A stretch of DNA of 64,000 nt, from contig NZ_CP021378.1 of NCBI RefSeq assembly GCF_002215495.1, positions 518,417 through 582,416 of the forward strand. The letters run 5' to 3'. The position numbers were made by a program, and so were the translations under genes. This DNA comes from Porphyrobacter sp. CACIAM 03H1. GTDB lineage: Bacteria; Pseudomonadota; Alphaproteobacteria; Sphingomonadales; Sphingomonadaceae. A model generated the notes under the pieces. The model ran no database searches. It had not been told where the DNA came from and saw only the letters and a program-made list of their open reading frames with translations. Positions 34,387-43,735 of the stretch are shown here, piece by piece. The stretch's first letter is position 1; every line of letters starts with the position of its first letter.

Positions 34387-35265
34387 TTACCCCTCCCCCA
34401 ACCACTCCGCCGCCTTCGCCGCTGCGCTGGCGGCGGTGAAGATCGCCCGGTTGTCGCCCTTGAGCACTTTCAGCCAGCTGGCGAGGTAGCAAGCATGATC
34501 CGGACGCGGGGTGACCGACAGGCCAAGATCGCAGCACATGAAGGCTGAGCCAAGCTCGGCGACCAGCTCTTCCATGGCATAGGCCTCGTCGCCAAAGCGC
34601 TTGCCGAAGGTGCGGGCGAGACGGTGATCGGCCCCGGTCCAGTGGACCAGCTCGTGGAGCAGGATGGCATACCAGTTCTGCTCGGCGCTGGCGGTGTCGG
34701 TGGCGAAGAACCGCTCGCGGTCGGGCATCGTGATCGTGTCGGTGGAAGGGGTGTAGTGGGCGCTCTCGCCCTGGATGCGGATGGTAGCGCCAGTCCCTGC
34801 GATGAAGGCTTCGACATCAGGAATGGGATCGAAGGCCTCGGCTTCGGGCGCCTCGGGCAGGGCGTAGCCCTCGACCTGCGCAATGTTGAACACATGCGAG
34901 CCCTGCGCGAAGATCCGGCCAGCGCCCTCGCGCGCCTCGTCTTCGCTGCCCTCGGCCTTGTCCAGCACCTTGTAGAACACGATCGGCGAGGCCTTCTCGC
35001 CCTTGCGCACCTGCGCGCCCAGAGACTGCCACTGGCGATAGGTTGCCCAGAGGCCATGCCCGAAGTCCTGCGCCTCGGCGCTGGCCCAGAGGGCAAGGAC
35101 ATTGACACCGCGATAGGCCTTGCGGGTGACCGCATTGACGGGCCGCGTGAGCGGGGCGCTGCTGCGATGCCAGGGAAGCGTATAGTCGCCGGTGCCGCGC
35201 TCCAGCGCGGCGATGATCTGGTTGGTGATGGTGTCGTAGATGCTGGCGGTTTCGGTATTGGCCAT
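34387..35265 (-). CDS. ardC: ArdC-like antirestriction protein (ssDNA-binding zincin)
   Basis: A 292-residue protein with the N-terminal ArdC single-strand-DNA-binding domain (about 5-125, with W-A-T-Y-R-Q-W and G-A-Q-V-R-K-G-E-K) and a C-terminal metalloprotease-like domain with H204-E-L-V-H208 and a downstream E-E-L-V-A-E third ligand. Such proteins protect incoming conjugated DNA from host restriction. It lies behind the relaxase gene on the same strand, as usual for its role in early transfer. Confidence 0.92.
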   Translation of the reverse strand: MANTETASIYDTITNQIIAALERGTGDYTLPWHRSSAPLTRPVNAVTRKAYRGVNVLALWASAEAQDFGHGLWATYRQWQSLGAQVRKGEKASPIVFYKVLDKAEGSEDEAREGAGRIFAQGSHVFNIAQVEGYALPEAPEAEAFDPIPDVEAFIAGTGATIRIQGESAHYTPSTDTITMPDRERFFATDTASAEQNWYAILLHELVHWTGADHRLARTFGKRFGDEAYAMEELVAELGSAFMCCDLGLSVTPRPDHACYLASWLKVLKGDNRAIFTAASAAAKAAEWLGEG

Positions 35266-35487
35266 GGTGGTAAATCCTTCGTCCTGTCGTTGGGAACGCG
35301 GATGAAGGGACGGGCCGGATGGCCGGGCGGGTCAGCGCGGAGCGCGGAACAGCCAACACGGGAGGGCGTAGCCCGAATGGAGCGGGCAGGCTGTTGATCC
35401 CGCCCGGCACGGCCTGTCACTCAGGGAGCAGTTCATTCCAATGACAGGGCGAAGGATGCCATGGCCCTGCGCTTGCGTATCAACCGA

Positions 35488-38238
35488 TCAGCCGAGACCA
35501 GCCCCAAGAGACTTCGTCTTCGCGGCCTCGGGTGCACTCACCTCCATGGCGGTCTGCTTCTCGCCCGCGCGCTCATGGATCGCGCGGATCAGTCGCGCCT
35601 TGTCGTCGGTGACGACAATGGCCTCGGACTTCGCGCGCGAGAGCGCGACATAGAGCATCTTCTGATCGACCAGATTGGCGGAACGGCTGTCGGCGTGGAT
35701 CAGGACCCGCTCGGCGGTCTGGCCCTGCGCGGCGTGGGCGGTCTGGACATAGGCATGGCGCAGGTGAGCGTCGCGGGCGTCGGTGAGATCGAGCCGCTGC
35801 TCGCGGCCATTGGCCAGCGCGATGGTCGCCTGCTGCCGCTCGGGATCGATACCGGTCACCGTACCGCGCAATCCGTTGATGCGACCCGCCTCGCGGTCGT
35901 TGCGGGTAAACTGCACCCGGTCGCCCGCTTGCAGCTCCATCGCCTTCGGCTCGAACACCTCGACCTTGCCCGCGCCCCATTGTCGCAGCCGCCAGTCGAC
36001 GGCTGACCCGTCGGCAGATTTGAGCGATATTGCGGCCTTGTCCGGATCGATGCGCTCGACCCGGTAGGCAGCGCCGCGCGTCACGCCCTTGTCGGCATAG
36101 TCGCGGGCGAAACGCACAACATCGCCGATGGCATAGCTTGCGGCCTGCCGGGTTTCAGCGCGGGTCAGGCCCTTGGCTTCCAGCGCCTCGAACCGGAGGG
36201 CCGCGGCTGAGAGCTCACCGCGCTGCGCCAACTGCTGACGGATCAGGGTGGTGAGACTGTCGCGCCCGTCGCGCGACGGCTCGATCACGAGAGTCCGCGC
36301 CCGTTCGGCAGGGCTGAGGGTAACATAGCGCTGCGCCATTGTCCCAAGGCGCGCATCGCAGTCCGCGCCTTCGACCACTTCGCCGCCCCCGCGCTCCAGC
36401 GCTGCAAGCGCCTTGCCGGCATGGCCCTCGATTGACGCCATGACGGCCTCGCGGGTCTCGGCATTGGTCTGCCGCACCACGTTGGCAAGCTTGGCGGTGG
36501 CCATGCCCGCCTGCTGCAGCTGGGCGAAGGCCGCACCCGCGCCCACCGATCCGAGCTGCCGAACGTCGCCGACCAGCACAAGCCGCGCACCGACCTTGCC
36601 GGCGCTGGCCATAAGTGCGGCCATGTCGCGCGCGGACAGCATCGAGGCTTCATCGACGATCCAGACCGCGCCCTTGCCGACCCCTTTGGCCTCGGGCGAG
36701 ACAAGATGCCGCGCGACGGTATCGCCTCGCAAGCCAAGGGCTTCTCCCAGCACCGTCGCTGCCGACGCGGTCGGTGCGAGCGCGGTAACCGCCAGCCCGC
36801 TCTTCGCTGCCTCCCGCGCATAGGTCGCCAGCACGGTCGTGGTCTTGGCGGTCCCGGCATAGCCCTGCACGGCGGCAACGCGGTCGCGCGATGTCAGCAG
36901 CGCGGAGGTCGCGCGCTTCTGATCATCGGTCCAGGCAAAGCCCGCGCGCGCGGATTGGCGGGCGGCGCGCTCAACCGCGCGCGCAGCAGCGAGCGGCGAA
37001 GCCAGCGGCGCGGCAACGCCGCGCCCCGCGGCTTCAAGGCGAAGCATGGCCCGTTCGGTCGCAATCGCCTCGGGCGTCGTGAACCCTGCAAACTCTGCTC
37101 CGCGCCGGTCCACAAATTCGCGCGGCACCAGCGCGCCATTCTCCCTCGCCTCGGCAACAGCGGCGTTGATGGCGCTGTTGCTGAGCCTGCCGAAAGCATA
37201 GTCGCCCGCCTCACGAGTCAGCGTGCTGGCCGGGAACACCGCCTGACGCTCGGACAACTTGGTAGCAGCCCAGGAAACAGCCTGGCGGGCGAGCACCTCA
37301 GGGCTTGCTGCCAGCTCACCTGCTTTCGCCCGCTCCTTTGCCTCGGCGATAACCCGGGCCTGTTCGGCTTCGCCAAAGCCTTTTGCTTCGGCGGTCGCGC
37401 GCCAATCGGCGCGCAAGCTCTTGTGATCGACGTGGCTCTTGGCCTCGCGGGTATCGAGCGCGGCGATCTGCTTCTCAGCAGCGCTGGCCTCCTCACGGCT
37501 CGTCCCGCGCTCGGCAAGCCGCGCATCGATGGCAGCGGTACGCTGGCTCAATGCCTCGATCACCCTGTCAGGCACGCCTGCGATCTCGAACAAGGCATCC
37601 TTGCCAGCCTCAATGCGATAACCGAGCTGGGCCGCGCCATGCGCCAGCTCCTGGCGGTAGATCGCGCCGATCTCCTTTTGCAGCTGGTAGAAGGCGCGTG
37701 GCTCAAGGCTGCGCCAGTTGCCGTCCTTGTTCTGTGTCGCGTTGAGGATCACCGCATGGGTGTGGAGCTGCGGGTCCTGCGCGCGGCTCGTGGCGTGGCG
37801 GAAGGTGGCGATGGCAAGGTTGCCGGTTTCCTCGCGCCGCACCTCGCCGCCCTCGCGCACCCGGGTTGCCGCCATGTGCTGCTCGACATGGCCAAGCGCG
37901 GCTTTGACCGCTGCCGCATGGGCGGTGATCAGCCGCTTGTCACCGGCAACCTCGGCCATGATCGAGACCGACTTGGGCGCTGAGAAGGTGATGTCCCAGC
38001 CCGGCCGGTGCTCGACCTGGCCATCGCGGGTCGTACCGAGCTGCTGCCCGGCAACGCGGCCTTCGAGCAGCCCGGCAAACTTCACGCGGTCGACTTCGCC
38101 GGACAGGCCCAGCGATGCGGCGGCCTCCCCGAACCACTCCGAGGGCGCAAAGCCGCCCTCGGCATAGTAGTCGTCGGCCTCGTAGTAGCTGGCTGCCTGC
38201 GCGGCGCTGGTCAGGGCTGAGACCGATGCCACCATCAC
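35488..38238 (-). CDS. MobF-family conjugative relaxase-helicase (TraA/TrwC type)
   Basis: 916 residues. The relaxase domain (about 1-290) has paired catalytic tyrosines Y18-Y19 and Y24-Y25 and the metal-binding histidines H149, H160 and H162 (the D-P-Q-L-H-T-H motif), so nicking at oriT should work. The helicase part has Walker A G-Y-A-G-T-A-K-T-T (460-468), a D-E-A motif and the late H-A-A-Q-G-Q-T motif of RecD-like helicases. It starts at two consecutive ATGs overlapping the coupling-protein stop (ATGA). It ends somewhat shorter than TrwC-type proteins but appears intact. Confidence 0.93.
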   Translation of the reverse strand: MMVASVSALTSAAQAASYYEADDYYAEGGFAPSEWFGEAAASLGLSGEVDRVKFAGLLEGRVAGQQLGTTRDGQVEHRPGWDITFSAPKSVSIMAEVAGDKRLITAHAAAVKAALGHVEQHMAATRVREGGEVRREETGNLAIATFRHATSRAQDPQLHTHAVILNATQNKDGNWRSLEPRAFYQLQKEIGAIYRQELAHGAAQLGYRIEAGKDALFEIAGVPDRVIEALSQRTAAIDARLAERGTSREEASAAEKQIAALDTREAKSHVDHKSLRADWRATAEAKGFGEAEQARVIAEAKERAKAGELAASPEVLARQAVSWAATKLSERQAVFPASTLTREAGDYAFGRLSNSAINAAVAEARENGALVPREFVDRRGAEFAGFTTPEAIATERAMLRLEAAGRGVAAPLASPLAAARAVERAARQSARAGFAWTDDQKRATSALLTSRDRVAAVQGYAGTAKTTTVLATYAREAAKSGLAVTALAPTASAATVLGEALGLRGDTVARHLVSPEAKGVGKGAVWIVDEASMLSARDMAALMASAGKVGARLVLVGDVRQLGSVGAGAAFAQLQQAGMATAKLANVVRQTNAETREAVMASIEGHAGKALAALERGGGEVVEGADCDARLGTMAQRYVTLSPAERARTLVIEPSRDGRDSLTTLIRQQLAQRGELSAAALRFEALEAKGLTRAETRQAASYAIGDVVRFARDYADKGVTRGAAYRVERIDPDKAAISLKSADGSAVDWRLRQWGAGKVEVFEPKAMELQAGDRVQFTRNDREAGRINGLRGTVTGIDPERQQATIALANGREQRLDLTDARDAHLRHAYVQTAHAAQGQTAERVLIHADSRSANLVDQKMLYVALSRAKSEAIVVTDDKARLIRAIHERAGEKQTAMEVSAPEAAKTKSLGAGLG

Positions 38239-40079
38239 ACCGGTCCCGCCTCTGGTCCTGCCTTGGTGCCTGACTTCGGTTCAGAGGCAGAAGGGACGGC
38301 AATCGCGCTGACCCGGCTCCACAGAGTGCTCGCCGGATCGCCCGCGATAAAGGCTGGCTGGCGCGGCGAGCCCCGCCGGGCGATGTGCTCGGCAGTGAGA
38401 CCGATCCGCGCAACCGGCAGGCCATCAGGGAGCAGCAGATAGCCCTGATGCGGGGGAAGACGCAGTTCGCTTTCGAGCACAGCTGCGCGGAACTGGCGCT
38501 GCGTGGCAATGGCGGTGCGGGGCACCTCCTTGCCGACCATCAAGGTGTCGGTGGCCATCCGCATTTCGACCTCGCACTGGCCGATCGTCTCGCTCGCCCA
38601 CTGGCGGGTTTCGCGGTCGACGGTCTGCAGGAACAGCTTGGTGTTGCAGCAGGCGAGCATGGCCTCAGCGATGTTGTCGCCATAGCGATGACGCATCTGC
38701 CCCAGCGCCTGAAAGGTCAGCACGATCGCCGCGCCAAACTTGCGACCTTCGGGCAGAAGACGGGCAAGGTTCTCGACGCGCGGCAGGTCGGCAAGCTCGT
38801 CGAGCACGAACCAGATGCGCCGGTCGGGCGATGGCGAAAGCCCGAGCACGGCGCTCGCTGCGCATTCGAGCCAGCACGCCATGAGCGGCTTGGCGGCCTC
38901 GAAATAGTCCTCCTTGCGGGGTACAAAGATCCAGGGCTTTGCCCCGTCGATCTGGTCGAGCCCAACAATGAAATCGCGGAAGGCAAAGCGGTCTGCACCC
39001 GCCTGTTCCACCTTCAGGAACTGGATCAGGTTCGCCGCCTTGGCGAGCATGAACAGCACGCTCCCGGTGGCGCGGTCGGCATCGTCGGCAAAGGTGCGGG
39101 CCGACGAGGTATGCCCGAGCCAGGCCTTCAGCTGCTCCTTGCTCTTCATCTGCAAGGCATCGAGCAAGGCCTCGAGACTGCCGTTCTTCTCGGCCCAAAG
39201 CGAGCGCATCATGTTGGCGACCAGAATGCGGCTCGTCTCGAGCCAGACATCATCATCCTGACTGCCGGTTTCGGAGACCAGCTGGCGCGCGATCCGGTCA
39301 GCATCAGCGGGGTGCGATATCTCGTCGAAGGGTGACCAGAAAGCGCAGCGCGCATCGAAGGGATTGAGGATGATGTCACCGCGCGCCGGGTTGTAATAGT
39401 GCGCGATGAACTCGCCGGATGTGTCGTAAACCAGCGCCGCTTCGCCTCGCGCTTCGATACCGTCGAGCATCTGGCGCAGGACCGTGGTCTTGCCGCTGCC
39501 GGTGGTACCGAGGAAGGCAAAATGCCGGGTCTCGATCCGCTGCGGGATGGGGACCGGTCCGATCTGCAGCGCACCCCCGCCGGACATCGAACGGGTCTGC
39601 GCGGCAACCTCTTCCTGACGCGCCAGACGGGTACCGCCGATCACCCGGTCGGCCAGCGTATCGCGCCCTTGCGAGGACATGGTGCGCTGGATCAACCAGA
39701 CCACCAGGAGCCCCAGGGCGCAGCCCAGAACCGCCCCGATGATGAGCACAGCTACGGCCTTGGAGAAGGTTCCGGCGATGAATGGCTCGTTGGCAAAAGC
39801 AGCCGCTGAGACGGTAGCGCGGTGCCCCTCCAGCGACACGTTCATCATCAGGTCCCTGCCCGCCATCTCCCCCAGAATGACGAGGGCTTTGGCCATCAGA
39901 CATTGGCCTGCGACCTTCAACTCGGGAGCGCTCATGACGAACTGCGGCGCGATGATCGCGCCGGCCCCGCCAGACAGCAGAACAAGCCGGGCAAAGAACC
40001 CGAAACGTTGCTGCCACTGTGCCATGCGCACGCGCCACAGCGCGTGGGCACGGGTGATGAAATCGGTGCCTGCGGTCAT
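38235..40079 (-). CDS. traD: TraD-type conjugative coupling ATPase
   Basis: 614 residues from the ATG at 40079; a longer upstream frame runs into the preceding gene and is not used. Two N-terminal membrane segments (about 30-52 and 105-130) anchor a hexameric ATPase with Walker A G-T-T-G-S-G-K-T-T (191-199) and Walker B I-W-F-V-L-D-E-L-A-D-L. It feeds the relaxase-DNA complex into a type IV secretion channel. It overlaps both neighbours by four bases. No channel genes are in the window, so the element must borrow one. Confidence 0.93.
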   Translation of the reverse strand: MTAGTDFITRAHALWRVRMAQWQQRFGFFARLVLLSGGAGAIIAPQFVMSAPELKVAGQCLMAKALVILGEMAGRDLMMNVSLEGHRATVSAAAFANEPFIAGTFSKAVAVLIIGAVLGCALGLLVVWLIQRTMSSQGRDTLADRVIGGTRLARQEEVAAQTRSMSGGGALQIGPVPIPQRIETRHFAFLGTTGSGKTTVLRQMLDGIEARGEAALVYDTSGEFIAHYYNPARGDIILNPFDARCAFWSPFDEISHPADADRIARQLVSETGSQDDDVWLETSRILVANMMRSLWAEKNGSLEALLDALQMKSKEQLKAWLGHTSSARTFADDADRATGSVLFMLAKAANLIQFLKVEQAGADRFAFRDFIVGLDQIDGAKPWIFVPRKEDYFEAAKPLMACWLECAASAVLGLSPSPDRRIWFVLDELADLPRVENLARLLPEGRKFGAAIVLTFQALGQMRHRYGDNIAEAMLACCNTKLFLQTVDRETRQWASETIGQCEVEMRMATDTLMVGKEVPRTAIATQRQFRAAVLESELRLPPHQGYLLLPDGLPVARIGLTAEHIARRGSPRQPAFIAGDPASTLWSRVSAIAVPSASEPKSGTKAGPEAGPV

Positions 40080-40447
40080 CGCTCGCTCTCCTCTGCCAGC
40101 TTGCGCTGGCGCTCGAATGCGGCCCGCGCTTCGGCGGCAATGACCTCGTCGGATGTCCGCCCGCCGAGCGCTGACGAGCGCGCATAGGCATAGGCAGCGC
40201 AAGCCGTGAACAGGGTGCGGTCAAGCACCCGTTCGGCATCGGCGAGGCGTTCCGATATCGACCCGATCACGCTCGCCATTTCGGCAAGATCGGTCCCCCG
40301 GTCAGCGCCGTGAATCAGGGCCAGGAGCCCCTCTTCAACGACCCGGCCGAGCATGGCGTACTGGCTGAGCCCACGCCGCTGCGCGAACTCTGCGAGCACC
40401 CGATATTGCGACGGATTGAGGCGCACCGTCTGCACCCGCGCGCTCAT
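40076..40447 (-). CDS. Ribbon-helix-helix-like mobilization accessory protein
   Basis: 123 residues. The first 45 (V-Q-T-V-R-L-N-P-S-Q-Y through L-S-Q-Y-A-M-L-G-R-V-V-E-E-G) look like a ribbon-helix-helix DNA-binding unit. The rest is helical and charged. Its stop overlaps the traD start by ATGA. Small proteins at this place usually bind oriT and help relaxase loading; that role is inferred from position and fold only. Confidence 0.7.
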   Translation of the reverse strand: MSARVQTVRLNPSQYRVLAEFAQRRGLSQYAMLGRVVEEGLLALIHGADRGTDLAEMASVIGSISERLADAERVLDRTLFTACAAYAYARSSALGGRTSDEVIAAEARAAFERQRKLAEESER

Positions 40448-40651
40448 TGCACCGTCTCCTCGGCGATGCGATCCGCCATCGCGAAAAATGGCGGAATTGC
40501 GTGGGTACGGAGAGCCTGTCGGAGACGAGATGCTATCCGCATCCCGTCAAACCCGCAGAAATCCTCGCTGCACGCGTGCGTGGGGTGTGTATCCCTTTTC
40601 CGGGCCCGATGCATCGCATCGTGGCCCTTCATGGTTCCCGCTTTTCCGAAG

Positions 40652-41164
40652 TTACTGGTCATCGGCGGCTTGCTCCTCGTGACGGACGGGAGGCGTCGCA
40701 GACCGGATCTGGGTCTTGGCGAGATGGTCATCGAAGAACCGCTCGCGCGGCTGCCGTGACGACGTCTGGCGGGGCACCATTGCAGGGTCCGTGAACCACC
40801 GCATCAGCACCAGATCGATCGCAGCGCGGAGCTCATCGATGAGCTGACCGGTTTCCACCGGGGCAAGGGCGAGCCAGCCAAACTCGGTCTGCATCTGGCT
40901 TCCCAGAGGATAGCCAAAGCCGTGCTTGAGGTAGATCGGACCTTCGACAGTGAGGATGCAGGTCTCGCCCAGAAAACGCGCGATGACGGGGCGCTCAAAG
41001 GTCAGCCAGGGCGCAAGAGCGAAGCGCCGCGCGCGTCCGTCCGCGTTGTCCTCGGTAAGAAGGTCGACCAGCTCGGCTGCGTGCAGCTCATCATCTTCAG
41101 GGACGCGGGCAAGGATCCAGCCCTGCGCACGCAAGGCGGCTTTCAACATGGAATAGATGGACAT
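40652..41164 (-). CDS. Hypothetical protein of the mobilization module
   Basis: 170 residues from the ATG at 41164 (M-S-I-Y-S-M-L-K-A-A-L); an upstream in-frame extension is less likely. The protein is acidic near the N-terminus (P-E-D-D-E-L-H-A-A-E-L-V-D-L-L), predicted mixed helix/strand in the middle and polar at the end. I recognise no domain. It lies between alpA and the accessory gene on the same strand, with 200 bases before the latter, and may be a conserved passenger of such elements. Confidence 0.6.
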   Translation of the reverse strand: MSIYSMLKAALRAQGWILARVPEDDELHAAELVDLLTEDNADGRARRFALAPWLTFERPVIARFLGETCILTVEGPIYLKHGFGYPLGSQMQTEFGWLALAPVETGQLIDELRAAIDLVLMRWFTDPAMVPRQTSSRQPRERFFDDHLAKTQIRSATPPVRHEEQAADDQ

Positions 41165-41208
41165 TGGGAAGGTGCTTTCTGCGGGCCACCGCCCGCCAAT
41201 AGAGGGGG

Positions 41209-41400
41209 TCAGTAGCGGCGCAGCGGAAGGGCGTTGATCCACTCCGATATGTCGGCGGCGCGCCAGCGAATGCGTCCCCCGCCGATGTCGACGGGATGGG
41301 GGAAGCCCCCTTTGCGCATCTTCCTCCAGATGGTGGAGCGGCTGCGAATGCCGGTGAGGCGCAGCACCTCCTGGCAGGTGATCAGTTCGGTATTCGACAT
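41209..41400 (-). CDS. AlpA-type helix-turn-helix regulator/excisionase
   Basis: A 63-residue protein starting at ATG 41400 (an upstream in-frame ATG at 41421 is possible). It has the AlpA/MerR-like fold: L-I-T-C-x-E-V-L-R-L-T-G-I-R-S-R-S-T-I-W-R-K, then the wing F-P-H-P-V-D-I-G-G-G-R-I-R-W-R-A and the closing helix D-I-S-E-W-I. Such proteins regulate integration or excision of mobile elements. No integrase is visible nearby. Confidence 0.88.
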   Translation of the reverse strand: MSNTELITCQEVLRLTGIRSRSTIWRKMRKGGFPHPVDIGGGRIRWRAADISEWINALPLRRY

Positions 41401-41798
41401 GACAGATTCCTTATGGTTCAAGGTTCTGTCACTGGCGCCGTCGTCCCCTTCCGGAGTGGCGGGTTGGCCGTCGTACGGCGAGCCGCACGGCTATCCTGTG
41501 TTCAACCCGACACCCCTGCCTGAGCTTCAGTGACCATCAGAAGCTATGTGCAACGTCTGGCTGTTGGAAAGAACAAAACAGGATCAAATGCCGTTCCACA
41601 TCCTGCGAGGACGCGAGCGGACGCACTGGGACGTATTGCGGCCAGCAAGAATTGTGTGAGCGAAATGCTCATGCTCGATCTTGGCGGTGATCAACGGCAA
41701 CCGTAGCGCATTGTGTCGGCGTTTGTTGCCGGAATCTGCGCGACTCGGCACCTTGCGCATTTAACGGAGCCTTGAGGATTGGATTGTAATTCAATCCT
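41401..41798. other. Intergenic region at the mobilization module end
   Basis: 398 bases with no supported gene. Directly before the gene at 41799 lies GGATTG-TAATT-CAATCC (41781-41797), an inverted repeat that may be an operator. If the element has a right end without a tRNA it could be here, but I see no matching repeat on the left. Confidence 0.4.
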
Positions 41799-42122
41799 AT
41801 GGCTCGCCCACAACCCTACCGGCGCTTCACCAATCGCCCTCAACGGCGTCCCGCGCCGACTGCCGAAACGACCCTGCAGACTGCCGGGCGCTATGGTCTG
41901 ATTGCCGTCGCTTCGGGGCTTGGCTTGGCCTTTGGAGCGAATGCTTTGGAGGCTGCACAGGAGCGGCGTGCGATCCTCGATGCGCTGCCCGCCGGGTACA
42001 CGTATTCGGGATGCAATGAGGTCCGCGCTGCGGGTGTTGCGCCCCTTTATGGCCATGAGCCTGGCTTTTCGGAGCGGCTTGATGGCGACGGCGATGGGAT
42101 CGGCTGCGAGCCCTATCATTGA
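41799..42122 (+). CDS. Excalibur calcium-binding-domain protein
   Basis: A 107-residue protein with one membrane segment (about 30-48) and a C-terminal Excalibur motif (about 68-105): Y-x-x-C-x-E-V-R-A-A-G-V-A-P and L-D-G-D-G-D-G-I-G-C-E, a Ca(II)-type loop held by a disulfide. Such domains are found alone or behind nucleases at the cell surface; the role is not established. The ATG overlaps the inverted repeat region upstream, so the leader is short. Confidence 0.8.
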   Translation: MARPQPYRRFTNRPQRRPAPTAETTLQTAGRYGLIAVASGLGLAFGANALEAAQERRAILDALPAGYTYSGCNEVRAAGVAPLYGHEPGFSERLDGDGDGIGCEPYH

Positions 42123-42406
42123 TTATTACAGGGGCTTTCAGGGCCCGAACGGTCGCAGGAATTCTACAGTTGGGGGGGTCATCGAGCAGCAGGTTCCGCA
42201 CACATGGAGGCTGAAAGCAGCTCTCCAGCAGGGTGAAGAAAATCGGCAGCTCTCGACCCAGACACGGTCAATCACGATCGCAAGGCTGAACGCCTGCTTC
42301 CGCCGATATCCGCCATGGCCTTTTCAGTATCACGCATCACGTCCGCCGATGACTGGTGGTTGGTGGAAAGGCGAGTGGCGCCATATGGCCAGCCAGCCAG
42401 GTTGGA

Positions 42407-43735
42407 TCAAAACTCGACCTGCACACCAAAGCCAGGGCGCGGAGCAATGGTGGCTCTGCCAGAATGCGTGGCAACGATTGCCGCGACCATGGCCAGTCCC
42501 AGACCGTGGCCCGGCGTCGACCGGCTGCGGTCGACACGGGCGAACCGGTTGAAGAGCTCGGGCGCCTCGTCTTCGCTCACGCCCAGACCATCATCAGTGA
42601 CGGCGAGTCTGATGCCGACATGAGTGCTTTCGAGGGTGATGCGGACGGTTGTTCCTTGCGGCGTGTGCTGCGCGGCATTGTCGAGCAGGTTCGTGAGCAT
42701 CTGTTGCAGCAATCTGCGATCGCCGGGCATAGTCAGGCTGGGCGCGATGCTGGTGATAAGCAGGTGACCACTGCTCTCCATTGAGGGGCGGAACGCCTCC
42801 ACCACGTCGGACACGACGGCGCTGAGGTCCACCGTCTGGAAGTGTGCGCGGGCGGCCATGCCTTCGACCTCTGCAATCCGCAGCAAGGCGGAAAAGACCT
42901 CCAGCAGTTCGCCCGCTTCCCCGGCGGCAGCCTCGATTGCCTCCCGTTGCAGCTCGGGGTTGCGCTCGCGTAGCGCCTCGTCGAGCCGGTTTTGCAGCCG
43001 CGTGAGCGGCGTGCGCAGGTCGTGGGCGACATCGCTTGAGACCTGCCGCAGGTTCTCCATCAGCCCGGCGATGCGGTCGAGCATCCGGTTGAGCGTCGTG
43101 GCTACACCGTCAAACTCGTCGCCGCTGCCCGTCAGGGGCACGCGCCGCGAGAGATCGCCGGCAATGATCGCAGCAGCCGTGTGATCGATGCGGGCAAGGC
43201 GGCGGCGCGTGACGATGCCGACCAGCCAAGCGGCACCGATGCCGAGCAACAGCATTGCTCCGAAGGCGCCCAGGAACAGCACGATAAAACGGTTGTCCAT
43301 TTCATCGATGGCGGCGCGATCCGCTCCGACAAGCAGCCGATAGCCGCCCGGCAGGGCTGTGGTCAGCGACTGCGCGATCCGCTCCTCGCCGCCCAACTTG
43401 TAAGGCAGCAGTTCGACATAGCCGGGCTTGGGCGGGACAATTGCATCGAGCGATCCGGCTACGGGTCTGTTTTGGGCATCGACGAGCCGATAGCCGAGGC
43501 TTGCCGTGCTGCTTGCCGCCTCGCGCCGACGGATGGCGGCAGCCACGCCCTCATGCCCGTCCTGCCCTTCGTCGATCAGCGCCTGCGTCTCGATGGCGAT
43601 GCGGTGATCGAGTTGCAGTTCGAGCGCTTCATGGGTGGTTTCGAATGCCACCGCGCCGATCACCAGCGTTGCGAGCGCAAAGCCCAAAGCGACTGCTGCC
43701 ACCAAGCCGAACGTGCCGCGCCACCAGCGCTTCAT
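42407..43735 (-). CDS. Sensor histidine kinase of the RND operon
   Basis: 442 residues from the ATG at 43735, which overlaps the response-regulator stop by ATGA. Two membrane helices (about 10-30 and 150-175) flank a ~120-residue periplasmic sensor. HAMP, a DHp helix with H238-D-L-R-T-P, and an ATPase domain (D-N-A-A-Q-H, D-G-L-G-V, G-H-G-L-G-L) follow. The sensor region contains no obvious metal ligand cluster. Being the last gene of an efflux operon, it probably controls that operon. Confidence 0.9.
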   Translation of the reverse strand: MKRWWRGTFGLVAAVALGFALATLVIGAVAFETTHEALELQLDHRIAIETQALIDEGQDGHEGVAAAIRRREAASSTASLGYRLVDAQNRPVAGSLDAIVPPKPGYVELLPYKLGGEERIAQSLTTALPGGYRLLVGADRAAIDEMDNRFIVLFLGAFGAMLLLGIGAAWLVGIVTRRRLARIDHTAAAIIAGDLSRRVPLTGSGDEFDGVATTLNRMLDRIAGLMENLRQVSSDVAHDLRTPLTRLQNRLDEALRERNPELQREAIEAAAGEAGELLEVFSALLRIAEVEGMAARAHFQTVDLSAVVSDVVEAFRPSMESSGHLLITSIAPSLTMPGDRRLLQQMLTNLLDNAAQHTPQGTTVRITLESTHVGIRLAVTDDGLGVSEDEAPELFNRFARVDRSRSTPGHGLGLAMVAAIVATHSGRATIAPRPGFGVQVEF

